Position numbers and translations under genes: made by a program
The notes under the pieces: generated by a model
The model's input: the letters and a program-made list of their open reading frames with translations, nothing else
Told to the model about the DNA's origin: nothing
Database searches by the model: none
DNA from: Bacteroidota bacterium
GTDB taxonomy: Bacteria > Bacteroidota > Bacteroidia > Bacteroidales > VadinHA17
NCBI GenBank assembly: GCA_022711195.1
Contig: JAKLFN010000076.1
Location: forward strand, 1 to 9,590
Length of the DNA stretch: 9,590 bases
Direction of reading: 5' to 3'
Shown: piece after piece, positions 1 to 6,632 of the stretch
How positions within the stretch are numbered: the first letter of the stretch is position 1
Layout: every line of letters begins with the position of its first letter

Positions 1-452
1 CTGAAAATCACATACCCTGCTGCTACTATTATTATCACTGATACCATGGCAAGAAGCATCGACAGGAAGCCTTTTCCTGAAAACTTCAGCCACCGTCTTA
101 CATTCAGCGAAAAAAGTATTAACGGAAGGGCCAATGGAATAATGGAACTTTGTACCATATCCTGTATTGCTGCTACATTGTTTGCCTTCATGTCAGTCTC
201 AGTAAATCTTCCCGAAGTAACAAGCTCTGCAACTTCGGTTCTTGGCACAAAAGCCCTGTCCTTTCCGACAGTCTGTTCTATAAAAGAATCACTGTTCTTA
301 GGGAGAATGCCGATATTGGCTATTATAATGCCCACAAGGTAAGCCATGAAGATGGCTCCCAGCTTCCTGAAAAAAGGAAACTTCATTGTTAGCCATATAA
401 GAAAAACCGGGAAGGTGATATAAAAAACTATAAGCAGGATAAGGTTCAGCAT
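1..452 (-). CDS. DUF819-family integral membrane protein (3' end outside window)
   Basis: The minus strand is open from an ATG at 452 to the window edge (150 codons), so only the N-terminal part is present. The product is very hydrophobic. I see membrane segments at about residues 1-22, 32-50, 102-117 and 128-150, with a polar loop at about 51-100. The segment at 106-123 (PLALPLILFSLNVRRWLK) and the early GIIIANIGILP stretch match my memory of the DUF819 (YjcL-like) membrane protein family of Bacteroidota, which resembles transporters but has no established substrate. The gene follows fabI in the same direction, but a strong terminator lies between them, so it is probably transcribed separately. 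There is no obvious Shine-Dalgarno site before the ATG, which is normal for this phylum. Family assignment is from remembered sequence similarity; the function is unknown. Confidence 0.8.
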   Translation of the reverse strand, partial: MLNLILLIVFYITFPVFLIWLTMKFPFFRKLGAIFMAYLVGIIIANIGILPKNSDSFIEQTVGKDRAFVPRTEVAELVTSGRFTETDMKANNVAAIQDMVQSSIIPLALPLILFSLNVRRWLKFSGKGFLSMLLAMVSVIIIVAAGYVIF

Positions 453-473
453 ATTTCAGGATTTTAGTATAAT

Positions 474-481
474 CAAATATA
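474..481 (-). promoter_or_regulatory. Possible -7 promoter element for the DUF819 gene
   Basis: Read on the minus strand this is TATATTTG, an exact match to the Bacteroidota -7 consensus TAnnTTTG. It lies 21 bases before the ATG at 452. No good TTTG element is present 18 to 21 bases further upstream, where the fabI terminator stem sits instead. The match could be chance in AT-rich DNA. Confidence 0.35.
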
Positions 482-513
482 AAAAAAGCGATTCACCCTA
501 AAATGAACCGCTT
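481..513 (-). terminator. Intrinsic terminator downstream of fabI
   Basis: On the minus strand the sequence reads AAGCGGTTCA, an 8-base loop (TTTTAGGG), TGAATCGCTT, then further T residues, seven in all from 487 down to 481. The 10-bp stem is complete if one G-U pair is allowed. In the opposite orientation that pair becomes an A-C mismatch and there is no T tract on that side, so the signal points to the minus strand. It would end the bamD-to-fabI transcript about 70 bases after the fabI stop. Confidence 0.85.
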
Positions 514-547
514 CTAAAATAGGTATTTATACTTATCAGGTCGTACA

Positions 548-589
548 GGTCTTTGGTCTTTGGTCTTTGGTCTTTAGTCTTTAGTCTTT
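548..589. repeat. Tandem heptanucleotide repeat, six copies, spanning the fabI stop
   Basis: On the plus strand there are four copies of GGTCTTT (548-575) followed by two of AGTCTTT (576-589). On the minus strand these are two AAAGACT units followed by four AAAGACC units. The fabI stop codon TAA (583-581) is formed where the first AAAGACT unit meets the second. The units differ only by a T/C transition, and AAAGACC units do not give a stop in this frame. This is a simple-sequence tract that could vary in copy number by slippage. Confidence 0.95.
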
Positions 590-1432
590 CTCCTTCTCGT
601 CACAATCGCATTCCTCAAAGCTCTTCTTATATTGCTCAATAGCTTTAAGGCTCATACCCATGCTTGAGAAGCCGCCATCGTGGTAAAGGTTCTGCATGGT
701 TACTTTCCTGGTAAGGTCCGAAAAGAGTGCAACACAATAGTCGGCACACTCTTCTGCAGTCGCATTTCCGAGGGGCGACATACGTTCAGAGAAATCGACC
801 AGCGAATCGAATCCATGTATCCCGGCTCCGGCGGTTGTGGGTGTCGGCGACTGTGAGATAGTATTTATCCTCACGCGCCTGTCGCGTCCGTAGATGTATC
901 CGAAACTTCTTGCAATAGATTCAAGGAGTGCTTTTGCATCACCCATATCGTTATAGCCTGTCAGAGTTCTCTGTGCGGCCACATATGACAGCGCCACAAC
1001 AGAGCCCCATTCTTTTATGGCATCGAGCTTGTATGCCGTTTGCAGGATACGGTGAAAACTGAGTGCCGAGATGTCAAAGGTTTTCAGCATGTTTTCATAG
1101 CTGGTCTGTTCATAAGGTATATCTTTCCTGACGTTAGGAGACATTCCTATTGAGTGAAGTATGAAATCAAACTGTCCGCCGAAGATCTTCATGCTCTGCG
1201 ACAGCAGGTTATCAATATCTTCCATCTTTGTGGCATCAGCAGTGATCACAGCGCTTCCTGTCTGTTCAGCCAGTTCGTTTATTGTTCCCATCCGCACTGC
1301 CACTGGTGAGTTTGTCAGGACAAGCTTTGCACCCTGTTCCCAGGCTTTCAATGCTACCTGCCAGGCAATTGATTTTTCGTTGAGGGCACCAAAAATGACA
1401 CCCTTTTTCCCTTCCAGTAAAGATCCCTTCAT
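581..1432 (-). CDS. fabI: Enoyl-[acyl-carrier-protein] reductase (NADH), FabI
   Basis: This is the last reductive step of each type II fatty-acid elongation round: reduction of trans-2-enoyl-ACP in the cytoplasm with NAD(P)H. The 283-aa product is a short-chain dehydrogenase of the FabI type. The N-terminal dinucleotide-binding region is GVIFGALNEKSIAWQVA (11-27), followed by HSIG at 93-96. The catalytic set is Y150, Y160 and K167 (SYVAAQRTLTGYNDMGDAK), with the nine-residue spacing between the two tyrosines seen in E. coli FabI. SQSPTPTTAG (193-202) replaces the SAGPIRTLAA-type substrate loop, as I recall for Bacteroidota FabI proteins. The family core ends at about residue 262 (HDGGFSSMG at 251-259); the tail is acidic and contains ECDCDEKEKD. 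The start lies 10 bases after the recN stop, so it is the last gene of the operon. A repeat tract covers the stop codon. Confidence 0.96.
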   Translation of the reverse strand: MKGSLLEGKKGVIFGALNEKSIAWQVALKAWEQGAKLVLTNSPVAVRMGTINELAEQTGSAVITADATKMEDIDNLLSQSMKIFGGQFDFILHSIGMSPNVRKDIPYEQTSYENMLKTFDISALSFHRILQTAYKLDAIKEWGSVVALSYVAAQRTLTGYNDMGDAKALLESIARSFGYIYGRDRRVRINTISQSPTPTTAGAGIHGFDSLVDFSERMSPLGNATAEECADYCVALFSDLTRKVTMQNLYHDGGFSSMGMSLKAIEQYKKSFEECDCDEKEKD

Positions 1433-1442
1433 TTTACGATTT

Positions 1443-3107
1443 TTAATTTTGAGCAGATTGAATCAGTTCTTTTGCATTTTTCATGGCAGTATCTGTTATC
1501 TCACTGCCGCTGAGCAATCTTGCAACTTCAACAATACGTTCTTTGTCGGATAACAATTTAATCCGTGTAATTGTTGAGTCGCCGGAATCATCTTTAAACA
1601 CATGGTAATGCCGGGTGCCTCTTGCTGCCACCTGTGGAAGATGTGTAATATTGATCACCTGCATATATTTCCCCATACCTGCGAGTATCTGTCCTACCTT
1701 GTCGGCTACCTCTCCCGAGACGCCAGAATCGATCTCATCGAAAATGATGGTAGGGAGGTTTATATTCCTGGTGAGAGTAGATTTCAGGCTGAGCATTACT
1801 CTTGAGAGTTCTCCTCCCGAAGCAATTTTTGCCAGGTTCTCGGGTTCCACCTGCTTGTTTGCTGAAAACAGAAAATCGGCATGGTCGCTGCCTGATGATG
1901 AAAACTCTTTCAGCTCCCCGATCTCTATTCTGAAGCGGGCATTGGGCATGCCCAGCTGCCTGAGAAGGTCGGTGATTTTTTTTTCAATGTCGGGTATTGC
2001 TTTCTTTCTTTTTGCCGACAGCTCGCCCGACAATTCCTTAAGCTTGCCTGTCTCCTTGCTGAGAAGTACGGTAAGCTCGGCCATCCGTTCATCCTTCCCT
2101 TCAATGGCCCTGACCATTTTCCTTATCTCCTCCCTCCGGATTATGAGATCGTGCAGGTTTGCGGCCCTGTGTTTTTGCATCAGGGAATATAGTGTATCGA
2201 GGCGCTGATTAACCTTATCAAGCCGCTGCGGATCGGAGTCTACCGAGGCATTTATCTTCTCTATCTCTCCGCTGAGGTCGTTAAGTTCAATATAAGATGA
2301 TTCTGTCCGTTTCAGCAGTTCATCGCCTTCCGGCAGAAACTCTTTTATCCGGGTCAGGTTTTGCCTGGCTTCTCTCAGCATTGACAATATTGAATTACTC
2401 TCTGATGAAAAGAGGTCTGATGATCTTCCCAGGCCTGCTTTTATTTCACCCGAATGAGAGAGCATCTCCTGTTCCTTTTCCAGTTCTTCCTGTTCGCCTT
2501 CTGCTAGAGCTGCTTCATCAAGCTGCCTGAGCTGAAAAGTATAATAGTCGAGATCAGCCTTATTTCTGTCGGCTCTTTCCTTAACCTCGTCATATTCCTT
2601 CTTAAGAGCACGGTATGCCCTGAAGCGTGTCCTGTAATTATCTGCCAGCTTGATTGTTGCCGCAAAGGAATCTATCACATTAAGCTGGAAGGTATTATCG
2701 TGAAGCATCAGTGTCTGATGCTGTGAGTGTATGTCGAGGAGGCGGTCGCCCAGTTCTCTCAGGAGGTTGACGGTAACAGGAGTGTCATTGATGAAAGCCC
2801 TCGATTTTCCTGCGGGATTTATCTCCCTTCTTATTATTGCGTTCGTCTCATAGTCGAGTTCATTGGCTTCGAAGAACTCACGGAGGTCGTACTCGTCGAT
2901 CCTGAAAGTACCCTCAACTACGCATTTCTCACTCTTCTCAAGAAGAACTGATGAGTCAGCCCTGCTTCCCAGAATAAGCGAGAGCGCTCCCAGAAGTATA
3001 GTTTTGCCAGCGCCTGTTTCGCCTGTGATGATGGTAAGTCCGTTCTCGAGCTCTACGTCCAGCTCTTTGATCAGCGCATAATTCTGAACTATAAGTTTTA
3101 CCAGCAT
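1443..3107 (-). CDS. recN: DNA repair protein RecN (SMC-like ATPase)
   Basis: RecN is a cytoplasmic SMC-like ATPase that acts early in recombinational repair of double-strand breaks. The 554-aa length is typical. In order, I see the Walker A motif GETGAGKT (29-36), a DIHSQHQ stretch (125-131) typical of the RecN N-terminal lobe, two charged heptad-rich coiled-coil arms (about 155-220 and 275-385), the ABC signature ASGGELSR (429-436), Walker B TIIFDEID (453-460) and the THLPQVAA switch histidine region (488-495). All nucleotide-binding motifs are intact. The ATG at 3107 gives the expected family N-terminus (MLVKLIVQNYALI). It starts 13 bases after the PorD-like gene stop and ends 10 bases before fabI. 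An A9 run lies in the coding strand at 1984-1976 (E375-I378). No SOS-type box could be recognised, and its position inside a housekeeping operon suggests constitutive expression. Confidence 0.97.
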   Translation of the reverse strand: MLVKLIVQNYALIKELDVELENGLTIITGETGAGKTILLGALSLILGSRADSSVLLEKSEKCVVEGTFRIDEYDLREFFEANELDYETNAIIRREINPAGKSRAFINDTPVTVNLLRELGDRLLDIHSQHQTLMLHDNTFQLNVIDSFAATIKLADNYRTRFRAYRALKKEYDEVKERADRNKADLDYYTFQLRQLDEAALAEGEQEELEKEQEMLSHSGEIKAGLGRSSDLFSSESNSILSMLREARQNLTRIKEFLPEGDELLKRTESSYIELNDLSGEIEKINASVDSDPQRLDKVNQRLDTLYSLMQKHRAANLHDLIIRREEIRKMVRAIEGKDERMAELTVLLSKETGKLKELSGELSAKRKKAIPDIEKKITDLLRQLGMPNARFRIEIGELKEFSSSGSDHADFLFSANKQVEPENLAKIASGGELSRVMLSLKSTLTRNINLPTIIFDEIDSGVSGEVADKVGQILAGMGKYMQVINITHLPQVAARGTRHYHVFKDDSGDSTITRIKLLSDKERIVEVARLLSGSEITDTAMKNAKELIQSAQN

Positions 3108-3120
3108 AAACGAAAAATAA

Positions 3121-4047
3121 TCAGTTAGCAGCGGTTATCTTCTGGTAGTTTGTTTTCCTTGAAGGATCAATCTCTGTAAGTATCTCGACCACACGGCTTT
3201 TCTCTTCAGGGAATGATTCACTAAAGATATTTATGAGCTCCTCGGAACGTGCATCAATGACAATCTGCACAAGGTACATGAAAGGATCTGGTTTACTCCG
3301 AAATACATCCTGAAGGTACCGGAGACTCTCCACCATGCTCGCCCTAGCTTCAGGAGTTCGTGATTCAAGCCTGTCGAGTCCGTTTCTGCTGTAATCATAA
3401 ACAAACCTTCTCACCCCTTCATATTCCTTGTCGAGGATATTTTTTACAAGCCAGTACCTGTTCCGGTTCCTGGAGCCGTCGTATGGTTTCCATCCTGTTT
3501 CGGGAGCATTCTGTGCATTGGTGACTATCTTTTCGGCCATCTGGAAATACTCGGTTCCGCCCATGAGGGAAAAAGAGTCAAAGTCAAATCCGAGAACCAG
3601 GTATGCATAATAAGCAAGCACGGAAACGAGGCTCGAGCGGTGTGTTGTCGGATCAAATTCGAGAGGCTGAAACTCCACATACCTGAATCTGAAGCTGTTA
3701 TCAATAAAATTCAGCATGGTGGAATTATACGTCGTATTGAAAACAGGCCTTTTGAGCTGAATCTGGATGGTACCTGAAAACTCGTCGGCAGAGATCTGGT
3801 CGTTTATTGTTATCAGGAAATTACATTCTATACGTTCTGAATAGCTGAAAACAGTATTTGTCCAGACAGTATTATTCATGAACTCATAAATGTCGCGCTG
3901 CATGTTTTCAAAGACCTGCCGGTTTGATCCCTGGATTTTCTGTGCCGACACCTGAACATTGCAGTTAAGCTCCTGTGCACTTAATGCTGCGGGAAGCATA
4001 AACAGAAGGATCAGGCAGGTATTTTTCAGATATCGGATCGAAGGCAT
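3121..4047 (-). CDS. porD: DUF4835 family protein, probable type IX secretion accessory PorD
   Basis: The 308-aa product starts with a signal peptide: a short basic start, a hydrophobic core at about 8-23 (CLILLFMLPAALS) and probable cleavage after A24 (LSA|QE). The mature protein is therefore periplasmic or outer-membrane associated. No lipobox is present. Recognisable family stretches are QELNCNVQV (25-33), a beta-rich region with ECNFLITINDQI, the segment ending in YYAYLVLGFDFDSFS, and EYFQMAEKIV. I match these from memory to DUF4835 of Bacteroidota, which some annotation sets name type IX secretion system protein PorD; the biochemical role is poorly defined. It lies between coaBC (9-base gap) and recN (13-base gap). 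The family call is firm, the secretion role is inferred from that annotation. Confidence 0.82.
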   Translation of the reverse strand: MPSIRYLKNTCLILLFMLPAALSAQELNCNVQVSAQKIQGSNRQVFENMQRDIYEFMNNTVWTNTVFSYSERIECNFLITINDQISADEFSGTIQIQLKRPVFNTTYNSTMLNFIDNSFRFRYVEFQPLEFDPTTHRSSLVSVLAYYAYLVLGFDFDSFSLMGGTEYFQMAEKIVTNAQNAPETGWKPYDGSRNRNRYWLVKNILDKEYEGVRRFVYDYSRNGLDRLESRTPEARASMVESLRYLQDVFRSKPDPFMYLVQIVIDARSEELINIFSESFPEEKSRVVEILTEIDPSRKTNYQKITAAN

Positions 4048-4056
4048 TACTGAATG

Positions 4057-5265
4057 TTATTTGATCATTGAAACAATTTTGTCAAGGATATCCCTTGCAG
4101 CTTCTTCTTTCGATTTCAACTCAAATTTATCAATATTATTGTCCCTGTCGATAATGGTTATACGGTTTGTATCGATTCCGAATCCTGCACCTTTGTCACG
4201 CAGGGAGTTCAGGACAATAATGTCTAGGTTTTTCTTCCTGAGCTTTGCCACAGCATTCTTAAGTTCATTATCGGTCTCAAGTGCGAATCCTGCAAGCAAC
4301 TGTGACCTCTTTTTCATTTTTCCCAGGTGCCCTGCAATATCAACAGTTTCTTTCAGGGTAATGGTGAGGCTGCTGTCGTTCTTCTTAATTTTTTTCTTTG
4401 CTGAAGTCACCGGGGTAAAGTCGGCAACTGCAGCGGAAAGGATCGCGATATTGCATTTCGGGAATAACGAGATGCAGGCTTCTGCCATTGATTCAGCAGT
4501 TGTAACATTTGTTACATTAACGGTTGCGGATGATGGTTTTATGTTTACAGGACCAAGCACAAGGTCAACCTCAGCTCCATAGGCGGCTGCCATATCGGCG
4601 AGGGCTATACCCATCTTACCTGATGAATGGTTACTTATATACCTTACGGGGTCTATTGGCTCCCGGGTGGGGCCTGCATTGATGAGAATCCGCTTTCCTT
4701 TGAGCGGCTCACCTGTTTTTTTTTTTGTAAAGAAGTCTTTTATCTCCTTTACTATGTCGTCGGGTTCTGCCATCCTTCCCTTTCCTTCGAGCCCGCTGGC
4801 AAGTTCTCCGGTAGCAGGTTCGAGTATAGTGTTGCCGAAGGCTTTCAGTGTTTCGAGATTTATTATTGTCGAAGGATGCCTGAGCATATCAACATCCATT
4901 GATGGAGCCAGGAAGACCGGGCAACGTGCGGAGAGGTATGTAGTCAGGAGAAGGTTGTCGGCAATTCCTCCTGCCATTTTTGCAAGGGTATTGGCTGTTG
5001 CCGGTGCTACCACGAAGAGGTCGGCCCATATTCCAAGGTCGACATGACTGTTCCAGTCGCCATTTTCTGGTGAATAAAATTCACTGAGAACGGGGTTGCG
5101 CGAGAGAGTCGCCAGGGTAAGAGGAGTGATAAAATCTTTGGCATGTGCAGTCATTAAAACCTTTACTTCCGCGCCTTCCCTGACAAGCAACCTTATGAGG
5201 GAAGCGCTCTTATATGCAGCGATACCGCCTGTAACCCCGACTAATATCTTTTTGCCCTTAATCAT
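4057..5265 (-). CDS. coaBC: Bifunctional CoaBC: phosphopantothenoylcysteine synthetase/decarboxylase
   Basis: This protein carries out two consecutive coenzyme A steps in the cytoplasm: CoaB joins 4'-phosphopantothenate to cysteine using a nucleotide, and flavin-dependent CoaC decarboxylates the product. The 402-aa length is normal. The N-terminal CoaC flavoprotein domain (about 1-180) has GVTGGIAAYKS (10-20), the catalytic histidine H74 in NSHVDL, and PSMDVDM (121-127). The C-terminal CoaB domain (about 188-402) has NAGPTREPIDPVRYISNHSS (196-215), AAVADF (278-283) and the KIKK lysines (292-295). By remembered alignment, the E. coli CoaC residues Asn125 and Cys158 correspond to D124 and S157 here; I believe this is common in Bacteroidota. 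The linker (180-184, TKKKT) is encoded by an A11 run. It starts 11 bases after the omega-like gene. Confidence 0.96.
   Translation of the reverse strand: MIKGKKILVGVTGGIAAYKSASLIRLLVREGAEVKVLMTAHAKDFITPLTLATLSRNPVLSEFYSPENGDWNSHVDLGIWADLFVVAPATANTLAKMAGGIADNLLLTTYLSARCPVFLAPSMDVDMLRHPSTIINLETLKAFGNTILEPATGELASGLEGKGRMAEPDDIVKEIKDFFTKKKTGEPLKGKRILINAGPTREPIDPVRYISNHSSGKMGIALADMAAAYGAEVDLVLGPVNIKPSSATVNVTNVTTAESMAEACISLFPKCNIAILSAAVADFTPVTSAKKKIKKNDSSLTITLKETVDIAGHLGKMKKRSQLLAGFALETDNELKNAVAKLRKKNLDIIVLNSLRDKGAGFGIDTNRITIIDRDNNIDKFELKSKEEAARDILDKIVSMIK
4716..4726 (-). repeat. A11 homopolymer at the CoaC/CoaB junction
   Basis: The plus strand has 11 consecutive T, so the coaBC coding strand has 11 A running from the last base of T180 to the first base of T184. 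It falls exactly in the linker between the decarboxylase and synthetase domains. One extra A gives a TGA two codons after the run (185-aa product). One fewer gives a TAG after residue 203. Either would release a nearly complete CoaC domain alone. Confidence 0.9.
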
Positions 5266-5276
5266 TGTAAGGAGCG

Positions 5277-5612
5277 TTATTTTTGCTTAGGCGCCGTATC
5301 TGTAGTGTTTCTGTGGAAGATCTTATTTTCTTCAAGTTCCTGGAGTGCGATGAGAGTAGGTTTTGGAAGCCTCTCATAGAATTTGGAGATCTCTATCTGC
5401 TCGCGGTTTTCAAATACCTCCTCAAGGTTATCACTGAATGATGCAAATTCTTCGAGCTTCTTATTCAGCTCCTGCTTCATTTCAACAGCAATCTGGTTTG
5501 CCCTTCTCGAAACAACGATGACCGTTTCATAGATATTTCCTGTACTCTGTGTCATCTTTTCGACATCACGGGTAATGGTCGTTGCCGGCGCATTCGATTT
5601 TCTGTAATCCAT
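5277..5612 (-). CDS. rpoZ: RNA polymerase omega-type (Rpb6-like) subunit
   Basis: The 111-aa product contains TGNIYETVIVVSRRANQI (24-41), the hallmark of the omega/Rpb6 family: a helix that clamps the C-terminal part of beta-prime and helps RNA polymerase assemble. A second conserved stretch is KFYERLPKPTLIALQELEE (77-95). Omega proteins of Bacteroidota diverge from the E. coli form and are sometimes left as hypothetical or labelled Rpb6, which fits here. The C-terminal 15 residues are polar and probably unstructured. It lies 6 bases after bamD and 11 bases before coaBC. In many bacteria omega genes also sit next to coaBC, which supports the call independently. Confidence 0.9.
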   Translation of the reverse strand: MDYRKSNAPATTITRDVEKMTQSTGNIYETVIVVSRRANQIAVEMKQELNKKLEEFASFSDNLEEVFENREQIEISKFYERLPKPTLIALQELEENKIFHRNTTDTAPKQK

Positions 5613-5618
5613 ATCTGT

Positions 5619-6446
5619 TTATTGTAAATTAGCTTCTGGTTTGGTTGCAGCACCTGTATCTATCTTCAGGTATTTTGCTGTATCCTCATATATTTTTTTT
5701 ACTTCTTTGGCATATATGCTATTCGGGAACTCCTCCATGAATGAATAATAGTCGTCGAGTGTTGCCTGGTACCTTTCCTTCTGGCGAATGTCGTAGCTGT
5801 TCTCGGCAAAGAGGAAGAGCGATTTGAGCTTCAGGTACATCATCTCCTCCCTGTATTTCGTCTCGGAATACTCTTTCAGGCTGTTCGATAATGCAGTAAC
5901 TGCTGCCTTGTATTGTTTCATATCATAATAGAGCTTTGCGCTCATATATGATTTTTCGACGAGTCGTTCCTGGAGCTCTGTCATCAGGCGCTTGCACTCT
6001 TCAGCCCTGCTGCTGTGAGGGAAACGTGCCAGGAAGATAGTGAATCCCTCAATTGCTGTCTGTGTGTTTGCCTGGTCGAGTTCTGCCCGCGGAGCGCTTT
6101 TATAGTCACAAAGTGCCGACATGAATGTTGCATCCTCGAGATGTTTTCCGTATCCGAACTGTTCTACGTACGACTGGAAATATGTTCCTGCCAGGTCGTA
6201 TTGTCTCATCCCGTAATAGCTTTGTGCGAGCATCCAGGTAATCTCTTCGCCTGACTCTGATGCCCTGAAACGCGGAAGTATCTGTTCCATCAGCTCGGTA
6301 GACTTGATATATTTACCGGCTTCAAAATATTCTTTTGCCTTATCTCTCTTAAGGTCAAAATCAGTGCTTTTCAGAAGCTTCTCATACCCCCCGCAGGAGC
6401 TTGCAAGCATCATTGTCAGAAGGCTTATGGATATCAGGATTCTCAT
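5619..6446 (-). CDS. bamD: Outer-membrane assembly lipoprotein BamD
   Basis: BamD is the essential lipoprotein of the BAM complex, on the periplasmic face of the outer membrane, and helps BamA fold beta-barrel proteins. The 275-aa product has a lipoprotein signal peptide with lipobox LASSC, giving lipidated C18. The mature part is built from tetratricopeptide-like helix pairs. Clear repeats are AKEYFEAGKYIKSTELMEQI (about 37-56), the ITWMLAQSYYGMRQYDLA helix pair (69-86), and SYMSAKLYYDMKQYKAAVTA in the second half. The length is typical of Bacteroidota BamD (E. coli 245 aa). The charged C-terminal tail is variable. It is the first gene of the operon; its ATG at 6446 faces the oxoamine synthase gene across a shared upstream region. 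An A8 run is present near the 3' end (5700-5693). Confidence 0.9.
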   Translation of the reverse strand: MRILISISLLTMMLASSCGGYEKLLKSTDFDLKRDKAKEYFEAGKYIKSTELMEQILPRFRASESGEEITWMLAQSYYGMRQYDLAGTYFQSYVEQFGYGKHLEDATFMSALCDYKSAPRAELDQANTQTAIEGFTIFLARFPHSSRAEECKRLMTELQERLVEKSYMSAKLYYDMKQYKAAVTALSNSLKEYSETKYREEMMYLKLKSLFLFAENSYDIRQKERYQATLDDYYSFMEEFPNSIYAKEVKKIYEDTAKYLKIDTGAATKPEANLQ

Positions 6447-6459
6447 AAAAATAATCGTG

Positions 6460-6467
6460 CAAAATTA
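6460..6467 (-). promoter_or_regulatory. Possible -7 promoter element for the bamD operon
   Basis: On the minus strand this reads TAATTTTG, matching TAnnTTTG. The upstream region has TCTG at a 19-base gap (6490-6487) and TTTG at a 23-base gap (6494-6491), so the -33 element is imperfect. The element lies only 13 bases before the ATG, which would give a very short leader. The real start of transcription could be elsewhere in 6447-6600. Confidence 0.3.
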
Positions 6468-6597
6468 CTAAAATAAATGACAGTCTCAGACAAAAACGCA
6501 AATATTATGAATTTATTCTTGAGCCTGATAAATACTCCGCAGCTGTTCAAATCATAAATTACGTATTTATAGGTATCGTGTTAAACCTGTAAATCTT

Positions 6598-6605
6598 TAT
6601 TTTTG
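6598..6605 (+). promoter_or_regulatory. Probable -7 promoter element for the oxoamine synthase gene
   Basis: TATTTTTG matches the Bacteroidota -7 consensus TAnnTTTG exactly and lies 27 bases before the preferred ATG at 6633, predicting a leader of about 20 bases. No clear TTTG is found at the expected upstream spacing. An inverted repeat ATAAAT-5-ATTTAT lies just upstream at 6554-6570 and could be an operator, but it is short and AT-rich. Confidence 0.45.
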
Positions 6606-6632
6606 GGCAAATTTTTACAAATACAATTCATC

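Larger units (their letters stand above)
581..6446 (-). other. Probable six-gene operon bamD-rpoZ-coaBC-porD-like-recN-fabI
   Basis: Six minus-strand genes follow one another with gaps of 6, 11, 9, 13 and 10 bases and no internal terminator or room for a long promoter. The unit is bounded upstream by a divergent intergenic region (6447-6632) and downstream by the terminator at 481-513. The first five genes in this order are, as I recall, a common arrangement in Bacteroidota genomes. Co-transcription is inferred from spacing only. Confidence 0.8.

Noticed and set aside
46..392. Two overlapping plus-strand reading frames of 98 and 80 codons
   Set aside because: They lie opposite a minus-strand frame that encodes a recognisable DUF819 membrane protein and have no recognisable protein features themselves.
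1615..2208. A 197-codon plus-strand open frame inside recN
   Set aside because: It is antisense to intact RecN with all ATPase motifs; the Ser/Leu/Phe-rich translation is typical of an antisense shadow.
3959..4582. A 207-codon plus-strand open frame across the coaBC/porD-like junction
   Set aside because: Both minus-strand genes are recognisable and intact, and this frame gives a low-complexity Ser/Phe-rich product with no motif.
6554..6570. Inverted repeat ATAAAT-5-ATTTAT in the divergent promoter region
   Set aside because: Six-base AT-only arms are easily found by chance in AT-rich intergenic DNA; mentioned only as a weak operator candidate.
6603..6632. A TTG start that would add 10 residues to the oxoamine synthase
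   Set aside because: The TTG overlaps the TATTTTTG promoter element, and the ATG at 6633 gives the N-terminus expected from relatives.
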